A DNA stretch of 64,000 nucleotides from the NCBI GenBank assembly GCA_963733265.1, contig CAVTCF010000003.1:620001-684000 (forward strand), read 5' to 3'. The stretch comes from PALSA-1006 sp963733265. GTDB lineage: Bacteria; Pseudomonadota; Gammaproteobacteria; Burkholderiales; Gallionellaceae. The notes beneath the pieces were generated by a model. The model was given only the letters and a program-made list of their open reading frames with translations, searched no databases and was not told where the DNA came from. The position numbers and the translations under genes are program-made. Shown here one piece after another: positions 63,386-64,000 of the stretch (the stretch's first letter is position 1; the number at the start of each line of letters is the position of its first letter).

Positions 63386-64000
63386 ATGAGTTACTTATTG
63401 GCTGGCGATATCGGCGGTACGAAGACTTTATTGCAGGTGTTCAATGCAGATCAGGAGCGAGCTCCCTTGCTGTGCAAATCCTATCCCAGTGCCGACTTCG
63501 CCGGATTGGCACAGATAGTGGAAGTATTTTTGCAAGAAGCCGGAACTCAAGATGTCTCATCCGCTTGTTTGGCTTTAGCCGGGCCTGTAGCCGGACGAAA
63601 AGCAAAGCTCACTAACTTGCCCTGGGAGGTCGATGCGGATCTTCTTGCGGCACGATTCCATCTATCTCACGTAGCGCTTATTAATGATTTTGAAGCAATT
63701 GGATTTGGTATCGCGGCGTTGGAAGCGGACGACCTGATTACCTTGCAGCAGGGCACACCCCAGGCACGAGGAACACGTATTGTTGTCGGTGCCGGAACCG
63801 GCCTGGGGGTAGCTTGGCTATCATGGGCTGACGATGGCTATGCGGTGCATCCATCCGAAGGTGGACACATTGATTTTGCCCCGGTTAATGAATTGCAATA
63901 TGAGTTGTTAAAGTATTTGCAACAACGTCACGGTCATGTGTCATACGAGCGCATTGTCTCCGGCCCCGGACTTGTTGCCATATTTGAATTTTTACGCGAT
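63386..64000 (+). CDS. glk: glucokinase (5' part, cut by window end)
   Basis: Phosphorylates glucose to glucose-6-phosphate, the zwf substrate. The first 205 codons are present: LLAGDIGGTKTLLQVF (ATP-binding loop), LALAGPVAGRKAKLTNLPWEVDA, LINDFEAIGFGIAAL (catalytic Asp), VVGAGTGLGVAW and SEGGHIDFAPVNE. This is the proteobacterial Glk type, not the ROK type. It starts 4 bp after zwf. The 3' third lies beyond the window. Confidence 0.95.
   Translation, partial: MSYLLAGDIGGTKTLLQVFNADQERAPLLCKSYPSADFAGLAQIVEVFLQEAGTQDVSSACLALAGPVAGRKAKLTNLPWEVDADLLAARFHLSHVALINDFEAIGFGIAALEADDLITLQQGTPQARGTRIVVGAGTGLGVAWLSWADDGYAVHPSEGGHIDFAPVNELQYELLKYLQQRHGHVSYERIVSGPGLVAIFEFLRD

Overview
The window reads as a chromosomal stretch of a betaproteobacterium, most likely of the Nitrosomonadales/Gallionellaceae type. 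The pointers are the gene order tpiA-secG-tRNA-Leu-nuoABCDEFGHIJKLMN, a short (about 300-residue) decarboxylating 6-phosphogluconate dehydrogenase beside zwf and glk, a GH57-glgC-malQ glycogen cluster, and protein sequences of betaproteobacterial character. The assignment is inference from family resemblance. There is no rRNA, no CRISPR array and no prophage.

Layout. 0.2-2.7 kb: a cyclopropane-fatty-acid synthase overlapped by a frameshifted FAD oxidoreductase. 2.8-5.2 kb: a lipoprotein cassette (GH114-like, broken by an in-frame amber) between two repeats, A and B. 5.1-9.8 kb: ethanolamine ammonia-lyase (eutBC, no microcompartment genes), a TPMT-like methyltransferase and a soluble transhydrogenase. 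9.9-13.8 kb: a TonB-dependent receptor, a private TonB and an unknown protein in one operon. 14-16.4 kb: glycerophosphodiester use (glpQ-like, glpD), with a palindromic repeat inserted in frame in glpD. 16.5-18.5 kb: arsR-arsC-acr3 and a probable arsD remnant. 18.7-21 kb: an MBL hydrolase, then a second A-lipoprotein-B cassette. 21.2-25.1 kb: pstSCAB behind a Pho box, with no phoU in the window. 25.3-41.3 kb: tpiA, secG, tRNA-Leu(GAG) and complete 14-gene complex I. 41.3-44.8 kb: a RAYT element with perfect 26-bp terminal inverted repeats that decapitates a metzincin/cadherin-like repeat protein. 44.9-49.1 kb: nudF, a sigma-54-type amt, a 32-residue membrane micro-ORF and a Sel1-repeat protein. 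49.2-53.2 kb: umuDC with an unusual operator, a small unknown protein and an rhlE-type helicase with a long leader. 53.5-64 kb: glgC, GH57, malQ, a heme-c-motif diguanylate cyclase, pgl, gnd, zwf and glk (cut by the window end).

How the genes work together. Complex I, the transhydrogenase and the oxidative pentose-phosphate genes handle NADH/NADPH. glgC/GH57/malQ store and mobilise glucan, which glk, zwf, pgl and gnd can then oxidise. pst, amt, eutBC and glpQD are phosphate, ammonium and lipid-headgroup scavenging functions. The most unusual structures are the two A-lipoprotein-B cassettes (the second carries a 46-bp relic of the 3' end of eutC), the in-frame palindrome in glpD, the GAAC-N4-GTTC palindrome placed exactly between -35 and -10 of umuDC, the RAYT-truncated metzincin gene, and the CXXCH diguanylate cyclase.
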